34,347 bases of DNA from Thermosynechococcus sp. M46_R2017_013 (lineage in GTDB: Bacteria; Cyanobacteriota; Cyanobacteriia; Thermosynechococcales; Thermosynechococcaceae), in NCBI GenBank assembly GCA_015296025.1, contig DVDZ01000120.1, positions 1 through 34,347 of the forward strand, in the 5' to 3' direction. The position numbers and the translations under genes are program-made. The notes under the pieces were generated by a model. That model was given only the letters and a program-made list of their open reading frames with translations. It was not told where the DNA came from and searched no databases. Positions 7,926 to 18,053 of this stretch are shown piece by piece; within the stretch, counting starts at the first letter, position 1, and every line of letters begins with the position of its first letter.

Positions 7926-8028
7926 CCTTAAATTAAACTCAAAAGTATCAAGATTCATGTGACTTGTTGATTTAATTGTCTATGCTGTTTCTAAGTGTTT
8001 TCAGAAAAATGATCACCCTTTTCCCTAA

Positions 8029-10137
8029 CTAAGTTTTTGACAATAAGCCTCGGTGCCGTAGCAGGGGTTCGGTGATAGGTTCGCGCCCGCGGAAGGCCTT
8101 GAAAATTTCCATGGGAGGCTGGCTGCCGCCAAGGGCAAGCACCGTGTCGCGATAGCGGCGTCCCATTTCAGCAACGGCCTGCTCGTTGTCTAGACCCGCT
8201 TCCTCAAAGGCGGCAAAGGCATCGGCGCTCAGAACCTCCGCCCAAAGATAGCTGTAGTACCCCGCCGCATAGCCGCCCGCAAAAATGTGGCTAAAGCTAC
8301 AAAGAAAGGCATCTTCTGGCAGAGGGGGTAAAATCATAGTTGTCTGTGCTAAGCGATCGCGCACTCGCTGGGGCGTCTCCCCCTGACCTGGTTGATAGCG
8401 ATGGTGCAGTTCTAAATCCAACAAACTAAAGTGCAACTGACGTAACAGGGCACTGCCAGCGCGATAGGTACGGGCAGCAACCAGCTTTTCATAGTAGTGC
8501 TCTGGCAAGGGTTCTCCTGTTGCGTAATGGCGAGCCATACCCAAGAGGGTAGGGCGGTGGTAGCACCAATTTTCCATAAATTGGCTGGGGAGTTCCACTG
8601 CATCCCACTCCACGTTATTAATGCCCGCTGCCCCTGCTTCATCCACTCGCGTTAGCATGTGGTGCAAACCATGACCAAATTCATGGAAGAGGGTTTCCAC
8701 CTCGCTAAAGGTCATCAGGCTGGGCTTGCCATCCACAGGCGGGGTTTGATTGCAGACCAAGTAGGCCACGGGTAAACGGGTTCGCCATTCTCCCTGAATG
8801 CGATATTTGGCACGACCAAGACAATCGTCCATCCAAGCCCCGCCTCGCTTCTCGGCAGGACGGCTGTAGGGGTCAAGGTAAAAGTGGGCAATTGTTTGGT
8901 TGTGTTCATCGAGGATGGCAAAAAGACGCACATCGGGATGCCAAACGGGGGCTTGTCCGTCTGCTGGTACCACCGTGACACCAAAGAGCCGCTTCACTAA
9001 GTCAAATAGCCCTTCAAGCACTTGGGGCAGGGGGAAGTAAGGACGGAGTTCTTCATCGTTAAAAGCAAAGAGGGCTTCCCGCTGCCGTTCTGCCCAGTAG
9101 GCAATATCCCAGTGCTGGAGATCGTGGGCTTCCGCTGCCCCTTGGGCCGCAGCAAAAGCTTTGAGTTCCTCTAGTTCCCGTCTGGCTGCAGCGTAGCTAA
9201 CTTGGCGCAACTCCTCTAGGAGCTTTTCTACACTGGCAACACTGTCGGCCATTTTGCTGGCAAGGCTAAGTTCAGCATAGGTGTTAAATCCCAATAGCTG
9301 CGCTTCTTCTACCCGCAGGGCAAGGATGCGCTCAAGAATTGGACGGTTATCCCATTCACCACTGCTGGCACGGGAAATATAGGCACGATAGACCTGTTCC
9401 CGCAAATCCCGCCGTTGGCTGTGTTGCATGAAAGGGCCATAGCTGGGAAAGTCTAAAGTGATGTGCCATGGCCCTGTTTCTGGGCTGGCGGTCTCAACAC
9501 CATCTTGGCGAGCGGTTTGCGCTGCAAGGGCAAGGAGGCTAGGCGGCAGGCCAGCGACTTCATCGGGTTGAGTGAGCTTGAGGCGGAAGGCCTTGGTGGC
9601 ATCTAAAAGATTGTTGGCAAACTGAGTGGATAGTTCCGCCAGCTCTAGCTGAATAGCGTTGAAGCGTTCCTTGGCTGCCCCCGTCAAACAAACACCACTA
9701 TGTTCGGCGTTGCGAATGGCAGCTTCGACAATGCGTTTGCGAGCAGGGGAATAGCTCTGAAATTCGGAACTGGCGGCTAGCGTCTTAAACCCTTCATAGA
9801 GGGGGCGGGATTGTCCCAAACGGGTGGAGAACTCCACCACTTGGGGTTGAACGGCTTCGTAGGCTTGGCGCAGTTCAGGGCTGTTTTTGACACCTGTAAG
9901 ATGGCTTACAATGCCCCATGTCCAACCAAGGCGATCGCTCAGACGTTCGAGGGGTTCCACGAGTCCTTCCCATGTGGGCGTGAAGGATTGCTCTAGGGCG
10001 TCTAATTCCTGGCTGAGTTCCTGCAATAGTTGGCGCACCGCTGGCTCAACATGGCTCACCTGAATCTGATCAAAGGGGGGAAACCCATCTCCCCGCAATA
10101 GGGGATTATCGGTGTAAGGGGAAGTGGCAATAACCAT
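8029..10137 (-). CDS. prlC: M3 family oligopeptidase A
   Basis: A 702-residue zinc metallopeptidase of the M3A (thimet oligopeptidase/OpdA) family; it degrades short peptides, including cleaved signal and transit peptides, in the cytoplasm. The zinc motif HEFGH is at 485-489 and the third ligand is probably E515 in AVELPSQF. The M3 hallmarks FYLDPYSRP (about 419-427) and the C-terminal FAGGYAAGYYSYLWAEV stretch are present. Length is normal for the family and no export signal is seen. The ribosome-binding site TAGGAGA overlaps the stop codon of the upstream M23 gene, with only 7 nt between stop and start. The two are therefore almost certainly cotranscribed and may be translationally coupled. 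Confidence 0.92.
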   Translation of the reverse strand: MVIATSPYTDNPLLRGDGFPPFDQIQVSHVEPAVRQLLQELSQELDALEQSFTPTWEGLVEPLERLSDRLGWTWGIVSHLTGVKNSPELRQAYEAVQPQVVEFSTRLGQSRPLYEGFKTLAASSEFQSYSPARKRIVEAAIRNAEHSGVCLTGAAKERFNAIQLELAELSTQFANNLLDATKAFRLKLTQPDEVAGLPPSLLALAAQTARQDGVETASPETGPWHITLDFPSYGPFMQHSQRRDLREQVYRAYISRASSGEWDNRPILERILALRVEEAQLLGFNTYAELSLASKMADSVASVEKLLEELRQVSYAAARRELEELKAFAAAQGAAEAHDLQHWDIAYWAERQREALFAFNDEELRPYFPLPQVLEGLFDLVKRLFGVTVVPADGQAPVWHPDVRLFAILDEHNQTIAHFYLDPYSRPAEKRGGAWMDDCLGRAKYRIQGEWRTRLPVAYLVCNQTPPVDGKPSLMTFSEVETLFHEFGHGLHHMLTRVDEAGAAGINNVEWDAVELPSQFMENWCYHRPTLLGMARHYATGEPLPEHYYEKLVAARTYRAGSALLRQLHFSLLDLELHHRYQPGQGETPQRVRDRLAQTTMILPPLPEDAFLCSFSHIFAGGYAAGYYSYLWAEVLSADAFAAFEEAGLDNEQAVAEMGRRYRDTVLALGGSQPPMEIFKAFRGREPITEPLLRHRGLLSKT

Positions 10138-10144
10138 CGGTCTC

Positions 10145-11104
10145 CTAGGAATTGCGATGCGGCTGCTGACGCGCTTGGGCGATCGCCTGCTTTAACTGCG
10201 CTAATGCCAATTCTAACCGCGCTTCGGGAGCAACGGGAATGAGTCCCTGAACTGTCATTTCATGAATCTCAAAATGTAAGTGCGGTCCAGTGGAGTTGCC
10301 CGTACTGCCCACCAAACCAATGACCTCGCCCTGCTTGACCCACTGACCGGGATTGACAAAAAGCTGCGAGAGGTGGGCATAGACGGTTTGGTGCTGTTCT
10401 GGTGGGTGTTGCAAAATCACGGTGAGGCCGTAGCCCCCCAGCCAGTTGGACTTAACAACACGGCCATCAAAAACTGCGAGCACGGGTGTCCCCTCCGCTG
10501 CGCCTAAATCGGTTCCCCAATGGAAGCGGCGATCGCCAAAAATGGGATGGATGCGCCAACCAAACGTGGAAGTAATAGGCACTGGAAAAGGTAAAGGAAA
10601 GAGCATTTGGCCATTGTGGATCTTCAGCCACCGCAAGGGATTAGCGCCCGGAAAGGGTTGACGCACATAGGCCGGTGCAGCGGATGGAGCAGGGGGCACA
10701 AAACGTCTAGGGTTGGCAGTATTGCCAGGACGATCCAAAGCTGGAGTAGAAGGCAGGGCGGCTGTGGCGGTCACTGGCGATTGTTGAGACGCTTGGGCTT
10801 GGCAAATACTATTGGGAACCCCCTCGGTAATAACTGCCCGACAGCCAGTAGAGCGCTCTTGGATAACCACAGGAATGGATTGGGCAGGCTTTAGGTTTTG
10901 AAGCGGCTCACTGCCTGCTGGCGGATCAACGGGTTCGGGGGAGAAAATGAGGGGATTGCTGTCAACGGCTTGAACTGGATTCACCAAAGGTAGCTCAGGG
11001 GCTGCCGCTTCCACAGGAACAGGCTCAGCCATGCTGCGGTATCCCCCACAGCCCAAGGCCAGAACACCCAAGGTCACCCCCACAGGAATGATGCGCTGCT
11101 TCAT
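10145..11104 (-). CDS. M23 family metallopeptidase (LytM/peptidoglycan endopeptidase type)
   Basis: A 319-residue exported protein with a C-terminal LytM/M23 domain (about 185-290). The zinc ligands are complete: HWGTDLG (HxxxD), YAHLS, and GPHLHFEI (HxH). Such enzymes cut peptide cross-links in peptidoglycan or, if degenerate, activate amidases; here the active site looks intact. The N-terminus is hydrophobic with a Cys at 19 after VLALG, a possible but imperfect lipobox, so it may be a lipoprotein. A long Pro/Ala/Thr-rich linker follows. ATG 11104 has AGGA 9 nt upstream. It sits 85 nt downstream of the PBP2 gene and directly upstream of prlC, giving a cell-wall flavoured minus-strand group. 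Confidence 0.87.
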   Translation of the reverse strand: MKQRIIPVGVTLGVLALGCGGYRSMAEPVPVEAAAPELPLVNPVQAVDSNPLIFSPEPVDPPAGSEPLQNLKPAQSIPVVIQERSTGCRAVITEGVPNSICQAQASQQSPVTATAALPSTPALDRPGNTANPRRFVPPAPSAAPAYVRQPFPGANPLRWLKIHNGQMLFPLPFPVPITSTFGWRIHPIFGDRRFHWGTDLGAAEGTPVLAVFDGRVVKSNWLGGYGLTVILQHPPEQHQTVYAHLSQLFVNPGQWVKQGEVIGLVGSTGNSTGPHLHFEIHEMTVQGLIPVAPEARLELALAQLKQAIAQARQQPHRNS

Positions 11105-11189
11105 GATGGTTGATCCTGCTACGCTCCTTCAAATTCTAGGCAGAACCTGAGGCAATAGCAACGTGTTGAACCTGTTGGCTATGTAGGAG

Positions 11190-12968
11190 TTAGCGATCGC
11201 GAATCTTCATATAGGCTTGAATGACCTGCAACACCATCGGGCCACAAACGGAGCCACCGCTGCCACCGGAGTTTTCAGCAAAGGCCACAACCACAATTTC
11301 CGGTTGATCGGCCGGCGCATAGGCTCCAAACCACGTATGGTTAGGGCGGGGAGGATCCTCACCCGTCCCACTTTTGCCGGCGATCGCTACTTCACTAATG
11401 TTCAAGGCAGCACCGGTGCCGCTGGTCACCACCTGTCGCAGGCCTTGGCGGAGTACTTGCACCGTAGAGGGCTTCAAATTTAACGACTGGCGCCAGCGAT
11501 GCGGGTTTTCTGAGGCAATCAAATGCGGACGCACTTTGTAGCCGCCATTGGCGGGCACAGCAAACATCACCGCTGCTTGCAGGGGACTGACCTGGAGGGC
11601 ACCTTGGCCAATAGACATGATCAAGGAGTCCCCATCATACCAGCCTTCACCAAAGGTTTTCTGTTTCCACTCGGGGTCAGGCACAAGACCCGCTGCCTCG
11701 CCGGGTAAGTCAATGCCAGTCTTTGCTCCCATACCAAAACGATGTGCCCAATGGATGAGAGTCTCAGGTCCAATTCGGCGCGCCACTTGGCCAAAGAATG
11801 TATTACTGCTCCAAGCTAAAGCACCAGCAAAGCCAAGGGGACCAAAGCCGGCACGGTTCCAATCATGGAAGGCAAACCCAGCCGAATAGAGGGCAGGGTA
11901 AGTCATCAATACTGTATCGGGGCTAAACTTTCCGGACTCAAGACCTGCCACTGTCGTTACAATTTTGAAAGTACTGGCGGGGGGGAACCCTTGGAGGGCA
12001 CGGTTAACAAAGGGAAATTGCCGCCGTTGTAGCTCCGCCCATTGCGCTTGGGTGATGCGGCGGGCAAACCAATTGGGGTCAAAGGCAGGGTAACTGGCAA
12101 GGGCCAGAATCGAGCCATCGCGGGGATCCATAGCCACGATCGCCCCCGGCCGATTCCCCAAGGCTGCTTCAGCGGCTTTTTGCAGGTCTAAATCCACAGA
12201 AAGAGTAATGTCGTTCCCCGGTCGCGCCACCTTTTGGCCGAGAATGCGGATTACTTTGCCCTGGCCATCCACCTCCACCTGCTGACCGCCCCAAGTTCCC
12301 CGCAGAACCTTTTCATAGGTAGCCTCAACGCCCATTTTGCCCATGACATCGCCAAGACGGTAACCCTGATCCTGGCGGGCAGCCAATTCTTCCTCATTCA
12401 GTTCACCAATGTAGCCAATGATGTGGGCAGCCGTTTCACCATGGGGATAAAAGCGCATGGCTTCGCGGTCAATTTCTACCCCTGTCAAAAAATTGCGATG
12501 CTCTTCAAGGGCGACAATTTGCGCTTGAGTAATTCCTTGGGCAATGCGAATCAAAGAAGGGGAATTTACCCCTGCTTGTTTGACCCGCGCTTCAATTTCA
12601 GCAGCAGGGATATTGAGTACTCGCGAGAGGATTCTCGCAGTCTGCGGCCATTCGGGCTTTTTAGCAGCAAGGGGCCAGAGGAAAACGGAGTAGGAGAACT
12701 TGTTCCCCGCAAGAATCCGCCCTTTGCGATCCAGAATTTTGCCGCGCTCTGGGGGCTTAGGAATGAGGCGAATGCGGTTTTCATCGGCCATTTGCCGATT
12801 GCGATTCCCTTCGACAATTTGCAGGTAGCCCAAGCGAGGAACAATGCCCCCTAGGAGAAATAGCGTCATGAGTGAGAGTAGTACCAAGACTCGCCCCCCT
12901 TTGCCCACTTTGCGATTGCAGGCTTGGTCGGTGAAGGAACGAGTAGGGCGCGTTTTAAGCATTGCCAT
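11190..12968 (-). CDS. mrdA: Penicillin-binding protein 2 (class B PBP transpeptidase)
   Basis: A 592-residue class B penicillin-binding protein, the DD-transpeptidase that cross-links peptidoglycan during elongation with RodA. One N-terminal membrane helix lies at about 26-44. A PBP dimerisation domain (about 60-240) contains RGKILDRKGRILA. The transpeptidase domain has all three active-site motifs: S332 in STFK, SSN at 387-389 and KSGTG at 532-536. The GQGALQVSPLQ segment is typical of PBP2. Start at ATG 12968 or ATG 12962 (MLKTRP) cannot be separated; neither has a clear Shine-Dalgarno. It is divergent from the gene at 13085. The M23 gene follows on the same strand. Confidence 0.9.
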   Translation of the reverse strand: MAMLKTRPTRSFTDQACNRKVGKGGRVLVLLSLMTLFLLGGIVPRLGYLQIVEGNRNRQMADENRIRLIPKPPERGKILDRKGRILAGNKFSYSVFLWPLAAKKPEWPQTARILSRVLNIPAAEIEARVKQAGVNSPSLIRIAQGITQAQIVALEEHRNFLTGVEIDREAMRFYPHGETAAHIIGYIGELNEEELAARQDQGYRLGDVMGKMGVEATYEKVLRGTWGGQQVEVDGQGKVIRILGQKVARPGNDITLSVDLDLQKAAEAALGNRPGAIVAMDPRDGSILALASYPAFDPNWFARRITQAQWAELQRRQFPFVNRALQGFPPASTFKIVTTVAGLESGKFSPDTVLMTYPALYSAGFAFHDWNRAGFGPLGFAGALAWSSNTFFGQVARRIGPETLIHWAHRFGMGAKTGIDLPGEAAGLVPDPEWKQKTFGEGWYDGDSLIMSIGQGALQVSPLQAAVMFAVPANGGYKVRPHLIASENPHRWRQSLNLKPSTVQVLRQGLRQVVTSGTGAALNISEVAIAGKSGTGEDPPRPNHTWFGAYAPADQPEIVVVAFAENSGGSGGSVCGPMVLQVIQAYMKIRDR

Positions 12969-13084
12969 AGGCGTGAGGAGTTGATGAGCTGATCAATAGT
13001 GATTAATTGCCACTCTATCAGATGCACTAAGACCGGAGTTCAAGAATTCCGATAACCTAGAAAAAGCCTCTGTACTACAGCTTC

Positions 13085-13744
13085 ATGAAGCGATCGCGCG
13101 CCCGTCCCCAAGTCCAAGCCCCTAGTCAAAATCTCGACTCGTTCCTCGACGTCCTCACCAATACCGTGGGGGTAATGATCTTTGTCTGCCTTTTTGCCAG
13201 CTTAACGGCGGCAGTGTCTCCTGCGCTGGTGCGTACCCCCATTGCCCGCGAAACTCGCAAGCAAGTGTATTTCTTTGAGTGTCGTGAAAATCGTGTCCTG
13301 CCCCTTGAGGAGGATCAAGCCAGTAAGGCCATTGATCACCATCTGCGGCGCATCACAGAAAATCCCTTTGCAGATCTGCACCAAATTCAGCAACAATTAG
13401 AGTCCTTTCGCCACAGTACCCGCTACTACAATGTGCACTTGAGTCTGGTTCGCAATCAAGGACAACCGATTTTGCAAACTCTTTTTGAGCCTCGCGATCG
13501 CAGTGGTGGTGAATCCCCGCGCACAATGGAAAAACCCAGCTCAAACTTTCGCCGGACAATTGATCGTCTCTTACCCGGCCGCTATTCCCTTGTCTTCTTT
13601 GTGCGTCCCGATAGCTTTGATTGTTTCCGGGCTGCCCGCGCCATTGCTTGGCGCAGTGGCTTTGATGTCGGTTGGGAACCCATGGCGGAGGGGCGCGCCA
13701 TCATTTTTGTCAGTGGCGGTGGTCGCCGTGTTACTGTGCAGTAG
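13085..13744 (+). CDS. Single-helix membrane protein, TolR/ExbD/MotB-like N-terminus, upstream of hisF
   Basis: A 219-residue protein of unknown function. A short basic N-terminus (residues 1-12) precedes LDSFLDVLTNTVGVMIFVC, a single membrane helix (about 24-46) with an acidic residue (D22) at its cytoplasmic edge. This layout resembles TolR/ExbD/MotB stator subunits, in which an Asp near the start of the only helix carries protons. The rest is a soluble, probably periplasmic domain without a motif I know; no OmpA-type peptidoglycan-binding signature is evident. No ExbB/TolQ/MotA partner is in the window. It ends 15 nt before hisF on the same strand, so the two are probably cotranscribed. 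The stator analogy is inference from the helix only. Confidence 0.7.
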   Translation: MKRSRARPQVQAPSQNLDSFLDVLTNTVGVMIFVCLFASLTAAVSPALVRTPIARETRKQVYFFECRENRVLPLEEDQASKAIDHHLRRITENPFADLHQIQQQLESFRHSTRYYNVHLSLVRNQGQPILQTLFEPRDRSGGESPRTMEKPSSNFRRTIDRLLPGRYSLVFFVRPDSFDCFRAARAIAWRSGFDVGWEPMAEGRAIIFVSGGGRRVTVQ

Positions 13745-13759
13745 TCCCAAGGAGGCCAA

Positions 13760-14554
13760 ATGCTTGCCAAACGAATTTTGCCCTGTTTGGATGTGAAGGC
13801 GGGTCGCGTTGTCAAGGGTGTGAACTTTGTCAACTTGCGCGATGCCGGCGATCCTGTGGAACTGGCTCAAGCCTACAATGCAGCGGGTGCTGATGAATTA
13901 GTGTTTCTCGATATTACAGCTACCCATGAAGAGCGCAATATCCTCATTGATGTTGTCTATCGCACAGCAGATCAGGTGTTTATTCCCCTGACGGTGGGGG
14001 GGGGTATCCAGTCCCTAACGATGATCAAAGACCTGTTGCGCGCCGGGGCAGATAAGGTGAGTCTAAACTCGGCGGCAGTGCGGCAACCCGATCTCGTGAG
14101 CCGAGCCAGCGATCGCTTTGGTGCCCAGTGTATCGTTGTTGCCATTGATGCACGGCGCGACCCCCACTGGGATCCGCAACAGCCCCGTTGGCAGGTCTAT
14201 GTACGGGGTGGACGGGAAGCCACCGGCTTGGATGCCCTTGAGTGGGCGGTGGAAATGGCTAAACGAGGGGCGGGGGAATTGTTGGTGACCAGTATGGATG
14301 CAGACGGTACCCAGGCGGGCTACGACCTCGAATTGACGCGAGCGATTGCCGAGCGGGTGGAAATTCCTGTCATTGCCTCCGGCGGGGCGGGCACCTGTGA
14401 GCATATTCGCGCTGCCCTTGTGGAAGGAAAAGCAGAGGCGGCACTCTTGGCCTCGCTCCTGCACTATGGCCAACTGACGATTGCCCAAATTAAGCGCTAT
14501 CTGCAACAGCACCAAGTGCCCGTACGCCCAGCAGAACTCCTCCCTTGCCAATAA
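13760..14554 (+). CDS. hisF: Imidazole glycerol phosphate synthase, cyclase subunit HisF
   Basis: A 264-residue (beta/alpha)8 barrel that, with the glutaminase HisH, converts PRFAR and ammonia to imidazole glycerol phosphate and AICAR in histidine biosynthesis. The catalytic aspartates sit at the expected places: D11 in ILPCLDV and D130 in VVAIDARRD. Phosphate-binding loops LTVGGG (77-82) and IASGGAGT are present. The last ten or so residues extend slightly beyond typical HisF. AAGGAGG 4 nt before ATG 13760 is a strong ribosome-binding site. It follows the one-helix protein gene at 15 nt and converges on the phosphoketolase gene with 25 nt between the stops. hisH is not in the window. Confidence 0.95.
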   Translation: MLAKRILPCLDVKAGRVVKGVNFVNLRDAGDPVELAQAYNAAGADELVFLDITATHEERNILIDVVYRTADQVFIPLTVGGGIQSLTMIKDLLRAGADKVSLNSAAVRQPDLVSRASDRFGAQCIVVAIDARRDPHWDPQQPRWQVYVRGGREATGLDALEWAVEMAKRGAGELLVTSMDADGTQAGYDLELTRAIAERVEIPVIASGGAGTCEHIRAALVEGKAEAALLASLLHYGQLTIAQIKRYLQQHQVPVRPAELLPCQ

Positions 14555-14579
14555 GTGCAGAGAGGGGCTAGAGGATCAA

Positions 14580-17018
14580 CTAAAACGGCCAGGTCCAGTG
14601 GCTAAACTCGGGCTTATCCACACCGTACTCGTAGGCGTAGTTACGGGCTTCAATTTGCATGTTGCGGAATTTCTCCTTGGCATGGGCACCCGCCACTTGA
14701 AGAGCGGGGAGGCGATCGATGGCATCAATGGCCAGACTAAAGCGATCAATCTCATTATTGATGGCCAGCTCTAGGGGGGTATTGATGTTGCCCTTCTCCT
14801 TGTAGCCGCGCACGTGCAAATTGCGGTGATTGTGGCGGCGGTAGGCAAGACGGTGGATCAACCAAGGATAGCCATGGAAGTTAAAGATAATCGGGCGATC
14901 GAGGGTAAAGAGACTATCAAAGTCGCGATCGCTAAGGCCGTGGGGGTGTTCGGTTTCGGGTTGCAGCTTAAAGAGATCCACCACATTGATATAGCGAATC
15001 TTCAACTGTGGAAACTCCTGCCGCAGGAGGGCGATCGCCGCTAACGCCTCTTGGGTGGGAATATCCCCAGCACTGGCCATCACCAGATCCGGCTCACAGC
15101 CTTGGTCATTGCTTGCCCAGTCCCAAATGCCTATCCCCTTCGTGCAGTGAATGACAGCTTGATCCATCGTCATGTACTGCAAGTGCAACTGCTTGTCAGA
15201 AACAATCACATTTACATAGTTTTTGCTCCGCAGGCAGTGATCCGCCACCGACAGCAGGGAGTTGGCATCGGGGGGCAGGTAAATCCGCGTCACCTTGGCA
15301 CTCTTGTTGCAGACAATATCCAAAAATCCCGGATCTTGGTGGGTGAAGCCATTGTGATCCTGCCGCCACACCGTTGAGGTAATCAGCAAGTTCAAAGAAG
15401 CAATATCAGCCCGCCACGAGAGTTCATTGCAAATGCTCAACCATTTGGCGTGTTGGTTAAACATCGAGTCAATCACATGGACAAAAGACTCGTAGGTAGA
15501 GAAAAACCCGTGCCGACCCGTCAGCAGGTAGCCCTCCAGCATCCCCTCCATAGTGTGCTCACTGAGCATTTCAATAACGCGACCATTGGGAGACAATTCA
15601 CCGCCATCGGCATCCTCATCCAAGTATTCCGCAATCCAGAATTTCTGACTGACCTCGTAAATGGCATTGAGTTTATTAGAGGTATTTTCATCGGGACCAA
15701 AGACGCGGAAATTGGTCATGTTATTGCGCATAACATCCCGCAGAAAGACCCCAAGGGGACGGGTATTCTCCACCTCAATTTGCGCCGGTTTTTCAAACGT
15801 GACGCCGTAGTGCCGGAAGTCAGGCATTTTCAAATCCTTGCGCAGCAGTCCACCATTGGCGTGGGGATTCATGCCCATACGGTAGTTGCCCGTAGGTGCT
15901 AAAGCCTTGAGTTCAGGGCGGAATGTCCCATTCTCATCAAAAAGTTCTTCGGGACGGTAACTGCGCAGCCAGTTTTCCAAGAGCTTGAGATTTTCAGGGT
16001 TGGTGTGGACATCCGCTAGGGGCACCTGGTGTGCTCGCCAGGAACCTTCTACTTTGTGGCCATTCACTTGCGCAGGGCCTGTCCAACCTTTGGGGGTACG
16101 CAGCACAATCATCGGCCAACGGGGTAAGGTGGTGACCCCCTCTTCGCGCGCTGCCCGTTGAATCTCTTTAATTTTAGTGACGCAGTAGTCAAGGGTTGCG
16201 GCCATAGCTTGGTGCATTGAGGGGCGATCGGAACCTTCGACAAAGCAGGGGTCATACCCTAAGCCCCGGAAATAGCTCTCCAAATCTTGATGGGGAATCC
16301 GTGCCAGAATCGTCGGGTTGTTAATCTTGTAGCCATTTAGGTTAAGAATCGGCAAAACTGCCCCATCGCGCGCCGGGTTGAGGAACTTATTGATGTGCCA
16401 TGAGGTGGCCAAAGGACCCGTTTCCGCTTCCCCATCGCCAACTACTGCCGCGACAATTAGATCGGGGTTGTCAAAGGCCGCACCACAGGCATGGGAAAGG
16501 ACATAACCCAGTTCTCCCCCTTCGTGAATCGAGCCGGGCGTTTCGGGGGTGCAGTGGCTACCAATGCCACCGGGGAACGAGAATTGCTTGAAGAATTTTT
16601 TTAGGCCGTGGGCATCCTCACTAATGTCGTGGTAAATCTCGGTGTAACTGCCCTCAAGGTAAACGGGTGCCAAGACCCCCGGTGCCCCATGGCCAGGGCC
16701 GGCAAGAAAAATCATCTCCTGTTGGTACTTTTTAATAATGCGATTGAGGTGAAGATAGCAAAAGGCTAGACCCGGACTCGAGCCCCAGTGACCGAGGAGG
16801 CGTTTTTTGATGTGTTCGGGTTTGAGGGGTTCTTTAAGTAGGGGGTTATCGAGTAAATAAATCATGCCCACGGCCAGATAGTTACAGGCGCGGAAGAAGG
16901 CATCCATGGCCTCAACTTCACTTTCACTCAAGGGTTGTCCTTGAATCGTGGCGCGAGCAGGACCAAAAGCACGAATATCATCGGTGAGTTCAGTGGGACG
17001 GGGAGGAGAGCTAACCAT
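14580..17018 (-). CDS. xfp: Xylulose-5-phosphate/fructose-6-phosphate phosphoketolase
   Basis: An 812-residue thiamine-diphosphate enzyme that splits xylulose 5-phosphate (and often fructose 6-phosphate) with phosphate into acetyl phosphate plus glyceraldehyde 3-phosphate (or erythrose 4-phosphate). In cyanobacteria it offers a carbon-conserving route to acetyl units. Family marks: WGSSPGL near residue 75, GPGHGAPG near 105, [19 protein letters not shown], the ThDP/metal-binding [15 protein letters not shown] with NLNGYKI, and the C-terminal [13 protein letters not shown]. Length is normal. ATG 17018 has GAGG 7 nt upstream. It is transcribed alone; its 232-nt upstream region contains a repeated CATCCTA element. 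Confidence 0.95.
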   Translation of the reverse strand: MVSSPPRPTELTDDIRAFGPARATIQGQPLSESEVEAMDAFFRACNYLAVGMIYLLDNPLLKEPLKPEHIKKRLLGHWGSSPGLAFCYLHLNRIIKKYQQEMIFLAGPGHGAPGVLAPVYLEGSYTEIYHDISEDAHGLKKFFKQFSFPGGIGSHCTPETPGSIHEGGELGYVLSHACGAAFDNPDLIVAAVVGDGEAETGPLATSWHINKFLNPARDGAVLPILNLNGYKINNPTILARIPHQDLESYFRGLGYDPCFVEGSDRPSMHQAMAATLDYCVTKIKEIQRAAREEGVTTLPRWPMIVLRTPKGWTGPAQVNGHKVEGSWRAHQVPLADVHTNPENLKLLENWLRSYRPEELFDENGTFRPELKALAPTGNYRMGMNPHANGGLLRKDLKMPDFRHYGVTFEKPAQIEVENTRPLGVFLRDVMRNNMTNFRVFGPDENTSNKLNAIYEVSQKFWIAEYLDEDADGGELSPNGRVIEMLSEHTMEGMLEGYLLTGRHGFFSTYESFVHVIDSMFNQHAKWLSICNELSWRADIASLNLLITSTVWRQDHNGFTHQDPGFLDIVCNKSAKVTRIYLPPDANSLLSVADHCLRSKNYVNVIVSDKQLHLQYMTMDQAVIHCTKGIGIWDWASNDQGCEPDLVMASAGDIPTQEALAAIALLRQEFPQLKIRYINVVDLFKLQPETEHPHGLSDRDFDSLFTLDRPIIFNFHGYPWLIHRLAYRRHNHRNLHVRGYKEKGNINTPLELAINNEIDRFSLAIDAIDRLPALQVAGAHAKEKFRNMQIEARNYAYEYGVDKPEFSHWTWPF

Positions 17019-17138
17019 ACAGTATCCTCGTCAAGTCAGCATGAGTATCCAGAAAATCGACCTAGATCAATCGATCCAGGTGCCAACGGCATTCCAGAGA
17101 GTCCACGGGTTACCAAAAGTATTTGCTAATTAGGGACA

Positions 17139-17182
17139 CATCCTAAGCTATTGTCCTTAGCCTACAACCCCATCCTAGGATG
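17139..17182. promoter_or_regulatory. Repeated/palindromic CATCCTA element upstream of xfp
   Basis: CATCCTAGGATG at 17171-17182 is a perfect 12-bp palindrome. Its half-site CATCCTA recurs at 17139-17145, 32 bp away, about three helical turns. CTAAG and CTTAG arms lie between them. A dimeric regulator site for xfp is possible. The remainder of 17019-17250 shows no gene. Confidence 0.3.
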
Positions 17183-17250
17183 CTAGATAAATGCCCTAGA
17201 TCTTTTAACGTGGTGGAATTTTTGAGTCGAGCTGGGGAAGTGTTTGGGAC

Positions 17251-18048
17251 TTAAAGGGCAAGTTCGCTAGGTAAGGGCAAACGAAAGAGATTACAGGCGT
17301 TGAGGGTCGTCTGCCGTTCTAATTCTAAAAGATCACACTGTCGTAGTCGGGCTACAGCTTCGGCTACAAAACGCACATAGCTGGGTTCATTGCGTTTTTC
17401 GCCCCGTTTGGGCACAGGGGCAAGGAAGGGACAATCGGTTTCCACAAGCAGGCGATCGCTGGGAACCATCTGTGCCGAGGCATGGATTTGCTTAGCGTTC
17501 TTAAAGGTAACAGTACCGCTAAAGCTAATAAAAAGACCAAGGTCGAGGAACCATTCAGTTTCTTCAGGGGTACCGCCCCAGCAGTGCATCACTCCTTGAA
17601 CAGGCCCGCGATCGCGAGCAAATTGCCGAATCAAATCCCGCGCTGCTGCTGCTGCATCCCGACAATGAATGATAACGGGCAAATTCAACGTGTGAGCCAC
17701 CTCTAACTGTGCCCAAAAGGCGGTTTCCTGCTCTTCGCGATTCGTGGCTTTGTAAAAATCTAGACCTGTTTCGCCAATGGCAACCACTTTCGGCTCACTG
17801 GTCGCAAGGCCGGCGATTTTATCTTTGAGACCGGGGTGCCACTGCTTTGTCTCCAATGGATGCAGACCCACGGCCATAAACAGTTCTGGAAATTGAGCTG
17901 TAAGGCGTTGGATTGCGGGAAATTCACTGGGTTCAACGCAGGAATGAACCAGCCGCACTACCCCCGCCCATCGCCAGCGCTCAGCTACTGTTTCGAGATC
18001 GGGCGCATACTCTGGAAAGTTGAGATGGACGTGGGTATCCACCAACAT
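17251..18048 (-). CDS. tatD: TatD family metal-dependent hydrolase
   Basis: A 265-residue TIM-barrel hydrolase of the TatD family (Mg2+-dependent DNase/exonuclease or related phosphoesterase). Metal-binding motifs in order: VDTHVHLNF (3-11), [10 protein letters not shown] (about 91-100), IHCRDA (about 131-136), MHCWGG (about 157-162) and ETDCPFLAP (about 209-217). Length is standard. The start lies 5 nt downstream of the rpsT stop, so it is cotranscribed with the S20 gene. TatD substrates in cyanobacteria are not well defined. No convincing terminator follows the stop. Confidence 0.92.
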   Translation of the reverse strand: MLVDTHVHLNFPEYAPDLETVAERWRWAGVVRLVHSCVEPSEFPAIQRLTAQFPELFMAVGLHPLETKQWHPGLKDKIAGLATSEPKVVAIGETGLDFYKATNREEQETAFWAQLEVAHTLNLPVIIHCRDAAAAARDLIRQFARDRGPVQGVMHCWGGTPEETEWFLDLGLFISFSGTVTFKNAKQIHASAQMVPSDRLLVETDCPFLAPVPKRGEKRNEPSYVRFVAEAVARLRQCDLLELERQTTLNACNLFRLPLPSELAL

Positions 18049-18053
18049 AGAGG

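Noticed and set aside
7719-7931. Frame of 70 codons overlapping the end of the DUF2949 gene
   Set aside because: Starts inside the DUF2949 gene in another frame and shows no domain or ribosome-binding site; kept only as a possible remnant.
12234-12854. Long open frame of 206 codons on the plus strand opposite the PBP2 gene
   Set aside because: Antisense shadow of a gene with all its transpeptidase motifs; no recognisable protein features.
15450-15902. Open frame of 150 codons opposite the phosphoketolase gene
   Set aside because: Antisense shadow of a well-conserved enzyme gene.
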